Origin: Tragulus kanchil
Taxonomy: Eukaryota; Chordata; Mammalia; Artiodactyla; Tragulidae
Assembly (NCBI GenBank): GCA_022376925.1
Contig: JAIOJX010000025.1
Coordinates: forward strand, 8,339,141-8,403,140
Direction: 5' to 3'
DNA length: 64,000 nt
Both the position numbers and the translations under genes were made by a program. Positions 47,228-58,157 of the stretch are shown here, piece after piece. The notes beneath the pieces are model-generated. The model was given only the letters and a program-made list of their open reading frames with translations, was not told the origin of the DNA and ran no database searches. Position 1 is the stretch's first letter. Each line of letters begins with the position of its first letter.

Positions 47228-48130
47228 ACTGTTATTGTTCTTTAGTCAATGTGACTCCGTATCTCTAGAAAACCAAATGATGGAGGCTAGGTAGTTGTCT
47301 AACATCAGTCATTTCACTAACACTCAGTATTTTGTTCACATTGGTCACTCAGCCAGTGAAAATGCCCTGTGAGTCACTTATCTGCAGTAAAGAAGGACAC
47401 TCATTTGGTAGACCTTGACAAAGCTACTGTTCTCTATATCCTGTTACTCTTATAATACCTCCTAGGATATTTTAGATCTTTCTAGGAAAAGGTCAAATGG
47501 CAAGCATTTTTTTCTTGAATCAGTTGGTATCTGACATCTCAACATACATCAAGCATATGAAGGTCCCATGCACTTTGGTCCCTATTTGTCTGAGTATAAG
47601 GAGGGCATCTTTGGTCATTTAAAATTCATTCAGTAAGTATGTATTGAGCATCAACTAGTCACACTTTTTTACTCTAGTTTTTTCCATGTGTGAAAAAATG
47701 GGATAGTTTTTAGCTGTATTTTTATTGTGTTTTGTGGTACTTTTGTGGAAATTAAAAGAAAAAAAAAAAAAGCTGCTCCCTCTGTGTGCAAAAGAATTGT
47801 TTTCAAAAGTGTCTCTTCCTCTCAGAAGATGAAACATTATTCCCTGGGCACAGGACTTGAAGTGACTGCATGCTTCAGTCCCTTCCTGGGCACCATTTTG
47901 CAGTCCACAAAAGATATGTCTAAACGTGGTGGGTTGTTTAGATGAAGCCTCACGAAAACAGTTTGGGTTTTGTTTAGCTTTTGGTGTTTCGGACCAAGAG
48001 TAGAGAGAGTTCCTTCAATCCATGCTAGTCAAACAATCTGTATACCAACAATCTGTTCTTAATCATCCAGCTGCTAAATGAAGAGGTTAAACTAAATATC
48101 TTCCCCCATCCCCACTAAAAAATAAGTATT

Positions 48131-48370
48131 TTGATGACACAGTAGAGAGGTTAAGTGTGTGGGCTTTGGAATCAGGCTACTTGAGTCTGAATCCTGGCTC
48201 TGTGATTTCAGAGTAGTTTGACCTTGGAGAATGTCTCTGAGCCTCAGTTTGCTTATTTGTAAAATAGAGATGGTAGAGCCTAGTAGCCAATCCATAGAGT
48301 TATTATGAGAATTAAATGAGACAAGGCATGTAAAGCATGTATAATAAATGCTCAGGAATGACTGGTTGTA
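48131..48370 (+). mobile_element. MIR SINE, copy 2
   Basis: Copy of 46988-47227 carried by duplication L. Confidence 0.88.
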
Positions 48371-48744
48371 ACTGTTATTGTTCTTTAGTCAATGTGACTC
48401 CGTATCTCTAGAAAACCAAATGATGGAGGCTAGGTAGTTGTCTAACATCAGTCATTTCACTAACACTCAGTATTTTGTTCACATTGGTCACTCAGCCAGT
48501 GAAAATGCCCTGTGAGTCACTTATCTGCAGTAAAGAAGGACACTCATTTGGTAGACCTTGACAAAGCTACTGTTCTCTATATCCTGTTACTCTTATAATA
48601 CCTCCTAGGATATTTTAGATCTTTCTAGGAAAAGGTCAAATGGCAAGCATTTTTTTCTTGAATCAGTTGGTATCTGACATCTCAACATACATCAAGCATA
48701 TGAATTCCTGAAGCACCTAACAAGTAGAGTGTACGTTTAGCCAT

Positions 48745-49165
48745 TACTGTGTGATCAACAATCCCAAAGCATAGTGGCTAATAACACCAGCATTTATTAT
48801 TTCTCACACATTGATAGGGTGACTTAAGAGCTCTGCTCATCTAGGGTAGGCTTAACTGACCTTGGCTGGGTTCACTTACTCCTCTGTGATCAATGGCATG
48901 TTGGCCTTATCCCAGACCACAAAGTTCTCCCTTATCTGGCTGCCGCATCCCTTCAGCCAAGGCATATTCTAATGGTGGTTGCAGGGGCCCAAGGAAAAAG
49001 TGGAAAGAGCAAATCTCTTTCCAAGTCTTTACTTGGGTCAAGTATACTGTTATCTCAACAGCTAAAGCAAGTAGCAAGCAGTGTGGCCAAGCCCAAAGTC
49101 AGCATAGAAGACATGAAAACTGGGGCCATAGCTACAACCCACCACATACAGCAAATACTATTTTA
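48745..49165 (-). repeat. Ancient interspersed repeat, family uncertain
   Basis: The text 'CTGTGTGATCAACAATCCCA', 'AGCATTTATTATTTCTCACA', 'GGGTTCACTTACTCCTC' and 'CAAGCAGTGTGGCCAAGCCC' matches a familiar old mammalian repeat (AAC-AACCCC-AAA-CTCAGTGGC type). I cannot fix its name, and the strand is a guess. The frames at 48893-49183 are not genes. Confidence 0.5.
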
Positions 49166-49700
49166 AGGATTTCTAGTTTATAAATTCATCTAGTAGTCAG
49201 CTTCATTGCTTTAATATTTATCCATTAATATGCATGTCTCTATATATAAATAACATATATACATATTAGTGATTGAATGTATATTATATATGTTGTTATA
49301 TATAGTAACATGTAATATGAATACGCACATACATAGTTTTTCCTGTTTTAGTCACAGGAAATGTCTTAAAAAGTAATACAAATTTCTAATCAGATCATAA
49401 AATCATATCTGAAATTTTCTGTTTTCTGCCTTTTTCATGTCTCAGTCTGGGTCTTCAGAGAAGCAGTCACCACATGTAATTCCCACCAACCAGAGCAGCT
49501 GAAAGACTTCCCTACGTGCCAAACATGTTTTATGGAGGCCTCCAAGAGCGCTGTGTGCTCGGAACAGGAATCCTTTAGCCAAAGAACAGGAAGTTGACAG
49601 GCCTTTCAGGACTGTTAAAGATTGGCTGAAATCTTGACCAAGTTATTTTCATGAACTTCTGGTTTGTTCTTTTAGAAATCAGCTAGCAAAGTCCTTCTAA
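49166..49700. other. Unique intergenic DNA with an AT-rich tract
   Basis: 49225-49330 is rich in TATATA words. No exon recognised. Confidence 0.5.
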
Positions 49701-49723
49701 GGTAGATTGAACAATTAAAAGGT

Positions 49724-49979
49724 GAGATTCATTGGTGGTCCAGTGGGTGGGGAGTCCGCTTGCAGTGCAAGGGGCACCAGTTTGGTCCCTGGCCCGGGAA
49801 GATCCCGCGTGCTGCGGAGCAGCTGGACCTGTGTGTCCAATTGCGGGTCGACACTCTGGAGCGCATTTGCCCAGAGCCAGTGCTCTGTGGCGGGAGGGGC
49901 CACTGCAATGGGAGGCCCACACAGCCCAAAGAACAAAGATGGATGACAGAAAAATAAAATAGGCCAAAATTTTTTTAAA
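49724..49979 (+). mobile_element. tRNA-derived SINE, copy 1
   Basis: Head GATTCATTGGTGGTCC; body with GGTCCCTGGCCCGGGAAGAT and CCACTGCAATGGGAGGCC; short A-rich tail. It is flanked by AATTAAAAGGT on both sides (49713-49723 and 49980-49990). The TGGCCCGC tail segment is absent. Copy 2 is at 50805-51060. Confidence 0.88.
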
Positions 49980-50804
49980 AAATTAAAAGGTAGGATGACT
50001 TTATCTCTGCTAAGTCTGAAGCATTGAATTATGTAGTTAAGAGACATGCTTGGGGCTGCTACCACCTAGGACAGTGTGAAGGACGGAGCTCTCTCTTCAT
50101 AGCAGTTGGCTGTCCTGGCACTAAGAAGCCAGCTCAGGGAGGATAGGGTGCACCCCTCACGTTGCTGCTTTCAACTAGCTTGCAAAAAGCACAGTGATTA
50201 TGACCTCCAAGTCCTCCAGGATACAGATTCTCTATTAGAATATTCACGTGGACCTTGACTTTAAGATCTACAAAACAAAAAAGAATAAAATTCTCTTAAT
50301 TGGCAAATATATCTTCTGATTTAGTTTATGTCTCTCGATTCTGGCACAGTGGTACATACCCTTACATATTTAAAGACACCGTGTGGTCTGCTCCTCTCTA
50401 ACCTGTTAACCAAACTGATTTAATATTTTCCTATAGGACCTGGTTTCCAACAATACTGTCATTTTGTTCCCTGTTTTTTCTCTACACCTTGCATCTTTTT
50501 TTGTCACACCTGCTTTTAAATGTGGTGACAGTACTGTCCCAGGTATGGTAAATCGGGACAGTTCTCAGGCCCTACACTTTGTCCACCCCTCCCCCCACCA
50601 CCCCAGCAGACACACACATTATAACGACAAGTGGCTAGGAAATGACTCAGGAGGTGCTGTGTGGAGGAACAGGAGGAAGCTTGCAGCCCAAGGGTGGGAG
50701 AAACTTTGAGGGCTTCTCTGATATAAGTGCACTTTAATTAACTCACGTGTACACGATGGTGCCAGAGTCCCCTTCTGCAGGCGGTAGTTGAACAATTAAA
50801 AGGT

Positions 50805-51060
50805 GAGATTCATTGGTGGTCCAGTGGGTGGGGAGTCCGCTTGCAGTGCAAGGGGCACCAGTTTGGTCCCTGGCCCGGGAAGATCCCGCGTGCTGCGGAG
50901 CAGCTGGACCTGTGTGTCCAATTGCGGGTCGACACTCTGGAGCGCATTTGCCCAGAGCCAGTGCTCTGCGGCGGGAGGGGCCACTGCAATGGGAGGCCCA
51001 CACAGCCCAAAGAACAAAGATGGATGACAGAAAAATAAAATAGGCCAAAATTTTTTTAAA
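50805..51060 (+). mobile_element. tRNA-derived SINE, copy 2
   Basis: Copy of 49724-49979 carried by duplication M, with one substitution. Confidence 0.88.
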
Positions 51061-52082
51061 AAATTAAAAGGTAGGATGACTTTATCTCTGCTAAGTCTGA
51101 AGCATTGAATTATGTAGTTAAGAGACATGCTTGGGGCTGCTACCACCTAGGACAGTGTGAAGGACGGAGCTCTCTCTTCATAGCAGTTGGCTGTCCTGGC
51201 ACTAAGAAGCCAGCTCAGGGAGGATAGGGTGCACCCCTCACGTTGCTGCTTTCAACTAGCTTGCAAAAAGCACAGTGATTATGACCTCCAAGTCCTCCAG
51301 GATACAGATTCTCTATTAGAATATTCACGTGGACCTTGACTTTAAGATCTACAAAACAAAAAAGAATAAAATTCTCTTAATTGGCAAATATATCTTCTGA
51401 TTTAGTTTATGTCTCTCGATTCTGGCACAGTGGTACATACCCTTACATATTTAAAGACACCGTGTGGTCTGCTCCTCTCTAACCTGTTAACCAAACTGAT
51501 TTAATATTTTCCTATAGGACCTGGTTTCCAACAATACTGTCATTTCGTTCCCTGTTTTTTCTCTACACCTTGCATCTTTTTTTGTCACACCTGCTTTTAA
51601 ATGTGGTGACAGTACTGTCCCAGGTATGGTAAATCGGGACAGTTCTCAGGCCCTACACTTTGTCCACCCCTCCCCCCACCACCCCAGCAGACACACACAT
51701 TATAACGACAAGTGGCTAGGAAATGACTCAGGAGGTGCTGTGTGGAGGAACAGGAGGAAGCTTGCAGCCCAAGGGTGGGAGAAACTTTGAGGGCTTCTCT
51801 GATATAAGTGCACTTCGTCAATTAACTCATCCGTGTCACCACAGCAGATGGTGCCAGAGTCCCCTTCTGCAGGCTCTTCAAGATGCATGTGCACATTAAG
51901 GTTCCTGTCTCCTTCCAAGTTTATCCTCGATACTCACTGTAACAAGACTGCCTGTAAATGAAGTGCGCAACAAATGATGTAATTTACCCTCTCCTGTCTC
52001 ACAGCACTAACAACAGTGAGCCCAACATGTAACCAAAATCTCTTATAACTTTGATAACAGGAAAGCCCCCCAAGTGAGTGAG

Positions 52083-52210
52083 TCATAGTTGCTTAGTTGT
52101 GTCCAACTCTTTTCGACCCCATGAACTATAGCCTGCCAGAATCCTCTGTCCGTGGAATTCTCCAAGCAAGAATCCTGGAGTGGGTTTGCCAAACCCTTCA
52201 AACTGCAGGC
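52083..52210 (-). mobile_element. BOV-A2-type SINE 3' part, copy 1
   Basis: In reverse: 'GTTGTGTCCAACTCTTTTCG', 'ACCCCATGAACTATAGCCTG' and 'AGCAAGAATCCTGGAGTGGG'. It stops before the tRNA-related head. Copy 2 is at 53226-53353. Confidence 0.85.
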
Positions 52211-52317
52211 CTAATGGGCCATTCTTCTAATGATGCAGACTGATAGATGTGTCTCTTTTGACCAGCACTCCAGCACTCACTATTTGTAGCTTAAGCTACT
52301 CCAACTCTCTGGTCTTT

Positions 52318-52400
52318 TCCTCCCTTCTTCTTCCTTCTTTAGTTCCTTCCTCCCTTCTTCCCTTCTTTCCTTCCTCCCTCCTTTCCTTCCTTTCTTTTCT
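52318..52400. repeat. (CCTT)n pyrimidine tract, copy 1
   Basis: Imperfect CTTCCTTCCT and CCCTTCTTTCC units. Copy 2 is at 53462-53544. Confidence 0.88.
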
Positions 52401-53973
52401 TAATTCCTCAAATGTTAGTATTTTCTCGCACAAATAGCTAAAGTGGGTTGGCTGAAAGTGTGAAGAGGAGAGTTATCCCTGCAGGTTCTGCTTTAGATAG
52501 TTGCCTCTTCATCATGTGTGTACTTCATCTTATTCTAATTTGGATTTTCTAAAAATGTATTTCAAGTAAATAGTAAGGAGTTAGGAACGAAAGCTTTCTG
52601 TGATTGAGTTATGCATGGGGAAAGCATTAAAGCAGGCTTATTAATTGCAGGACTTTCTATTTAATCTGCTGTTGCATCTGTGATGTTCCAGCAGTGCATG
52701 TGTAACCATAGGGAGACTCTTCCTCGTGTAGCATCAAGTGGGACAAGTCATATAGGATCGACTCTGGGAGCTCTGGTCTAACTTGTGAAGCGACATCCTA
52801 CCACTATCCAGGAAATACAGCTGAACATGGGCTCTCAGACATGCATTATAACGACAAGTGGCTAGGAAATGACTCAGGAGGTGCTGTGTGGAGGAACAGG
52901 AGGAAGCTTGCAGCCCAAGGGTGGGAGAAACTTTGAGGGCTTCTCTGATATAAGTGCACTTCCAATTAACTCATCCGTGTCACCACAGCAGATGGTGCCA
53001 GAGTCCCCTTCTGCAGGCTCTTCAAGATGCATGTGCACATTAAGGTTCCTGTCTCCTTCCAAGTTTATCCTCGATACTCACTGTAACAAGACTGCCTGTA
53101 AATGAAGTGCGCAACAAATGATGTAATTTACCCTCTCCTGTCTCACAGCACTAACAACAGTGAGCCCAACATGTAACCAAAATCTCTTATAACTTTGATA
53201 ACAGGAAAGCCCCCCAAGTGAGTGAGTCATAGTTGCTTAGTTGTGTCCAACTCTTTTCGACCCCATGAACTATAGCCTGCCAGAATCCTCTGTCCGTGGA
53301 ATTCTCCAAGCAAGAATCCTGGAGTGGGTTTGCCAAACCCTTCAAACTGCAGGCCTAATGGGCCATTCTTCTAATGATGCAGACTGATAGATGTGTCTCT
53401 TTTGACCAGCACTCCAGCACTCACTATTTGTAGCTTAAGCTACTCCAACTCTCTGGTCTTTTCCTCCCTTCTTCTTCCTTCTTTAGTTCCTTCCTCCCTT
53501 CTTCCCTTCTTTCCTTCCTCCCTCCTTTCCTTCCTTTCTTTTCTTAATTCCTCAAATGTTAGTATTTTCTCGCACAAATAGCTAAAGTGGGTTGGCTGAA
53601 AGTGTGAAGAGGAGAGTTATCCCTGCAGGTTCTGCTTTAGATAGTTGCCTCTTCATCATGTGTGTACTTCATCTTATTCTAATTTGGATTTTCTAAAAAT
53701 GTATTTCAAGTAAATAGTAAGGAGTTAGGAACGAAAGCTTTCTGTGATTGAGTTATGCATGGGGAAAGCATTAAAGCAGGCTTATTAATTGCAGGACTTT
53801 CTATTTAATCTGCTGTTGCATCTGTGATGTTCCAGCAGTGCATGTGTAACCATAGGGAGACTCTTCCTCGTGTAGCATCAAGTGGGACAAGTCATATAGG
53901 ATCGACTCTGGGAGCTCTGGTCTAACTTGTGAAGCGACATCCCTACCACATATCCAGGAAATACAGCTGAACA

Positions 53974-55286
53974 GAATGAACTCCCCAACCCAGGTTCTCC
54001 ATCTAGTAACTTGTCTCAGTGGATGAACTCCATCTGCCACCCCACAGAGGTAAATGGTGAGGATCTATGAAATAATCTTAACATTTTCTTTGTTAGTGAT
54101 CTTGCATTCAAGAAGGATACTTTCTCCTTTTTTCCCATTGATTTTCATAATTTTGAGTTTTGAATCATTCAGTCAGTCAAGAAGTATTTATTGAATACAC
54201 AGTTTGTGCCAGACAGATAGACCCAGAATCCCAGCCTTTTTAGAGATAATATTATGGTGAGAAAGATAGATAATGAGTGAATAATAACGTAAAATTTAAG
54301 GTACATCAGACACTGAGAATTGCTTAGGAGAGAAAAAGTGGAAGAGAATAGGGACTGTGAGGGTTGGGAGAAGGAGCTGTTTGTCATAAGTGTGCACAAA
54401 GAAGACCCTAAGAATGGAGAAGTGAGGAAGTAATCCCTGCGAATATCTGATGGAAGAAAATGTCAGACAGAGGCAATAGCCAGTGAAGGTAAGTCTGGAT
54501 TTGGGAAGAGCATTCAGGGCTGAAATCTATATTTGGTGTGATTAGCATGTGTATGATATTTAAAATTGAGAAGCTGGTTGAGACCACCGAGGGAATGAAC
54601 GTAGATGAAGAAAAGAGGAGCTTTGAAAAGTAAGTCACAAGTTTTAACACTTCAAAAGTTTTAAGTATGGGACAAGGAGGAGCCAGCAGCAAAGGAAACT
54701 GACATGGGATGGACACTAACAAGGGCAAAAACTCAAAAGAGTGGAAGCCAAGTTCAGAAAAAGGGAGAGAGGGACCCAGAGCAATGCTGGCCTATAGAAA
54801 TGTGGAAGTAGTTGGCGAACTTGAAAAGGGGTATTTTGGTTATTTAGTGAGGACAAAAGCTCAGAGAATAGTGGGTTAGAGAAAAAAAATGGGGGGAAAG
54901 AAAATAGCGTCAGTAGGAAGAGACCATTATTTCAGAGTTTTACTGTAAAGGGAAACAGAAATGAAGTACTAAGTAGAGGGGGGGTGAACAGTTAAAACTA
55001 TTTTTAAGCTATGAAAAATAATAGCCTGCTTCTGTGCTTATGTGAATGATTCAGTAGAAACGGGATCACAGATGGCAGGAGGAAAGGGGAGAATGTGCAG
55101 CAGTATTGAGTGATCAAGTAAAGGTGAGATTTGGGGAGAGCACAATGCTTCTTCCGGGACAGCAGGAGGGGAAGCTGAGAGTATGAACACAGACACAGCT
55201 CGGTGGGGACACATGGTGGTGAGGGCATGAAGAAGATCTCTTCTGATTACTCCCCTTTTCTTTGAGAGAAATGGGAGCAAGGTCAT
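53974..55286. other. Purine-rich intergenic DNA with old repeat remnants
   Basis: The plus strand is rich in GAGAA and GGAAG words, with phrases such as 'AAGTATTTATTGAATACACA' that recall old mammalian repeats of the kind at 2240. The minus-strand frames at 54408-54728 and 55004-55286 are Leu/Pro/Ser-rich shadows of this bias. Confidence 0.5.
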
Positions 55287-55287
55287 T

Positions 55288-57375
55288 AGCTGAGAGTGCA
55301 GATGGGGAAGGAGGTATTGGAGGAAAAGGTAAGATGTGACGTCACATGGGAGTGGAGGTATAGTGGATGGACTAAGAAATTTACTGAGATTATCACATAA
55401 CTCTGTGACCTATTTAGTAGTAAGTGGTGAAGAGAAGTATTATTGGAATTTGGGCACTAGAGAGAATAAACTGGAAGGACAGAAGGTGGCGGAGAGAGGG
55501 TGGGAAGCTTAGAACTGAGGCTATAAAGGGATTGAAATGATTGATGATGACAAGGGCTGGGGCTGTCACACCTTTCATGTTCCCAATGCACACTGAGGCC
55601 AAATAAGTCTAGACATAGTTGGGGGCAAGCAAGGAGAACAGGCAGCTCATGCTCAAAAAGCGCAAACCCTCGGTGGTTTTCAGGGAAGACTTTTGATAGG
55701 CAAATCTGGGGCTAGGTCTGCAGGGTGTGTGACCTGCCTCTGATTGGTGGTTATGTTCCAGAAACCCCAATCACCAGCCATCTGGTTCTAACCAGTCTGG
55801 GGTCCACAAGCTCGTATTCAGTCTTAAGTTAGTGTTCTCTACCTAAGTGAGAGTCTTAGATCCTATAGCAGAACTTAGAGATACATTGTTCTATACACCC
55901 TTTGAGAAGGAACCAGGACTGAACCAAGACCCCGCTTTATTGTTTCTTGACTGCTCCTCCTCTGTTTCTGCATCCACTCCCTTCCCTGATTAGTAGCTCT
56001 TTAAATCTGCCTTTTGGAACTCAGGGAAAGTCTAGGAGGCTGAAACCTTTTTCCTACAGACAATAAATGGGGAACATGGAAAGACTTTTGTACCATAAGG
56101 GCCCCCACAGGGTCCTGCTGGGTTCCAGTAGTAGGATATGACCACAGATGTGCAGGGTAGAGGAATGAGGTAGGCAAGACCTTTGAAACAAATGAGGTCA
56201 AGGAGCTGATGTTACCATTTAAATCACCAGGAATTGTGAAGTTCCTGCATTGTCGAGGGAGGTAAGTGAAGTTAACTAAGAGGTAACATTTGGGCAAAAA
56301 AATGAGCTAAAGGAAGGGGACCTTTGGTAGGTGTGAGGGTGAAGAAGATCTCTTCTGGAGAGAATAAGTTAGCTGAGAGTGCAGATGGGGAAGGAGGTAT
56401 TGGAGGAAAAGGTAAGATGTGACGTCACATGGGAGTGGAGGTATAGTGGATGGACTAAGAAATTTACTGAGATTATCACATAACTCTGTGACCTATTTAG
56501 TAGTAAGTGGTGAAGAGAAGTATTATTGGAATTTGGGCACTAGAGAGAATAAACTGGAAGGACAGAAGGTGGCGGAGAGAGGGTGGGAAGCTTAGAACTG
56601 AGGCTATAAAGGGATTGAAATGATTGATGATGACAAGGGCTGGGGCTGTCACACCTTTCATGTTCCCAATGCACACTGAGGCCAAATAAGTCTAGACATA
56701 GTTGGGGGCAAGCAAGGAGAACAGGCAGCTCATGCTCAAAAAGCGCAAACCCTCGGTGGTTTTCAGGGAAGACTTTTGATAGGCAAATCTGGGGCTAGGT
56801 CTGCAGGGTGTGTGACCTGCCTCTGATTGGTGGTTATGTTCCAGAAACCCCAATCACCAGCCATCTGGTTCTAACCAGTCTGGGGTCCACAAGCTCGTAT
56901 TCAGTCTTAAGTTAGTGTTCTCTACCTAAGTGAGAGTCTTAGATCCTATAGCAGAACTTAGAGATACATTGTTCTATACACCCTTTGAGAAGGAACCAGG
57001 ACTGAACCAAGACCCCGCTTTATTGTTTCTTGACTGCTCCTCCTCTGTTTCTGCATCCACTCCCTTCCCTGATTAGTAGCTCTTTAAATCTGCCTTTTGG
57101 AACTCAGGGAAAGTCTAGGAGGCTGAAACCTTTTTCCTACAGACAATAAATGGGGAACATGGAAAGACTTTTGTACCATAAGGGCCCCCACAGGGTCCTG
57201 CTGGGTTCCAGTAGTAGGATATGACCACAGATGTGCAGGGTAGAGGAATGAGGTAGGCAAGACCTTTGAAACAAATGAGGTCAAGGAGCTGATGTTACCA
57301 TTTAAATCACCAGGAATTGTGAAGTTCCTGCATTGTCGAGGGAGGTAAGTGAAGTTAACTAAGAGGTAACATTTC
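55288..57375 (+). repeat. Tandem duplication O (period 1083)
   Basis: Copy 1 is 55288-56292 and copy 2 is 56371-57375. The 78-base filler (56293-56370) first paraphrases the natural right flank (CAAAAAATGAGAGAAGGGAC at 57376, against GCAAAAAAATGAGCTAAAGG). It then paraphrases the natural left flank (GAAGAAGATCTCTTCTG, exact at 55230 and 56341). No gene is seen inside. Confidence 0.97.
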
Positions 57376-57960
57376 AAAAAATGAGAGAAGGGACCTTGGT
57401 GGTAGTGGGTAGAGAGGGTAGGTTGTGTAATCACTGAAACTAGGAGACTAATCAGTGGTATAGGCCTTGTGGGCTGCAGGTGTTTCACTTTTAGGGTGGA
57501 TAAAGCAGGAATAATCCAGAATTAGCAGTGAAGAGCCAGTTGTTTGCCCTCTTGGCTTCTTTTCTCTTCATCTCTTGTACCTTCTATAGTAGATCCTGCT
57601 AGCTGTGTATTTTTAGAGGCCTTTTATTGTTTTTTGGTTTTCTTTTTCTTTTCTCCTAAATTTGTTTTCTTATTATGTTCAATTAGGGCTTCAGAGTGTT
57701 CTAATCCTCAGCTCTTCCTGTACATAAGAAGCATCTGGCCCTCCTGTGATCCATACTGATTTCATTGTTCTGAGGTAGGGTTCAAGCATCTGTATTTAGT
57801 AGAATCATCTCCAAATGATTCTACTGGACTGGCAATTTGAGAACAGCTGCCCTGAAGAAGAGGCTGACAATGTTTGAGTCTTTGTAGGCATATGTATTTT
57901 TATAGAGAATGGTGCATAGCTTTCATCACATGCCTGAAAATATTCCTGACTCAAGATTAA
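57376..57960. other. Intergenic DNA with a possible old hAT-type remnant
   Basis: 57725-57855 has 'GGTTCAAGCATCTGTATTTA' and 'CCAAATGATTCTACTGG' then 'TTTGAGAACAGCTGCC', a pattern of old non-autonomous hAT elements. The rest is unclassified. Confidence 0.45.
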
Positions 57961-57961
57961 G

Positions 57962-58150
57962 TCTTTGTTGTTCAGTTGCTAAGACATGTTTGACTCTCTG
58001 AGACCCCATGGACTACAGGATGACAGATTTTCTGTCCTTCACTGTCTCCTGGAGTTTGCTCAGATTCATGTCCCTTGAGTCAGTGATGCCATCCAACCAT
58101 CTCATCCCTTGCCTCCTCCTTCTCCTTTTACCTTCAGTCTTTGCCATTTT
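57962..58150 (-). mobile_element. BovB LINE 3' end fragment
   Basis: In reverse: 'GTTGTTCAGTTGCTAAGACA', 'TGAGACCCCATGGACTACAG' and 'CCTTGAGTCAGTGATGCCAT' then 'CCAACCATCTCATCC'. This is a 3'-end fragment only. Confidence 0.85.
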
Positions 58151-58157
58151 TCACATT

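Larger units (their letters stand above)
46420..48705 (+). repeat. Tandem duplication L (period 1143)
   Basis: Copy 1 is 46420-47562 and copy 2 is 47563-48705. They abut exactly and I see no difference. The left end overlaps the right end of duplication K by about 10 bases, so K and L are chained. Contains a MIR. Confidence 0.97.
49701..51874 (+). repeat. Tandem duplication M (period 1081)
   Basis: Copy 1 is 49701-50782 and copy 2 is 50783-51874, abutting. Substitutions: CTGTGGCGGG against CTGCGGCGGG (49887/50968) and CATTTTGTTCC against CATTTCGTTCC. The last 50 bases of copy 1 (50738-50782) are garbled relative to copy 2. Confidence 0.97.
51698..53973 (+). repeat. Tandem duplication N (period 1144-1146)
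   Basis: Copy 1 is 51698-52827 and copy 2 is 52844-53973, with a 16-base filler. Copy 1 starts inside the right part of duplication M, so about 175 bases occur three times (about 50618-50782, 51698-51874 and 52844-53018). Confidence 0.97.

Noticed and set aside
55004..55286. Leu/Pro-rich minus-strand frames as membrane or proline-rich proteins
   Set aside because: They are a product of the purine-rich plus strand.
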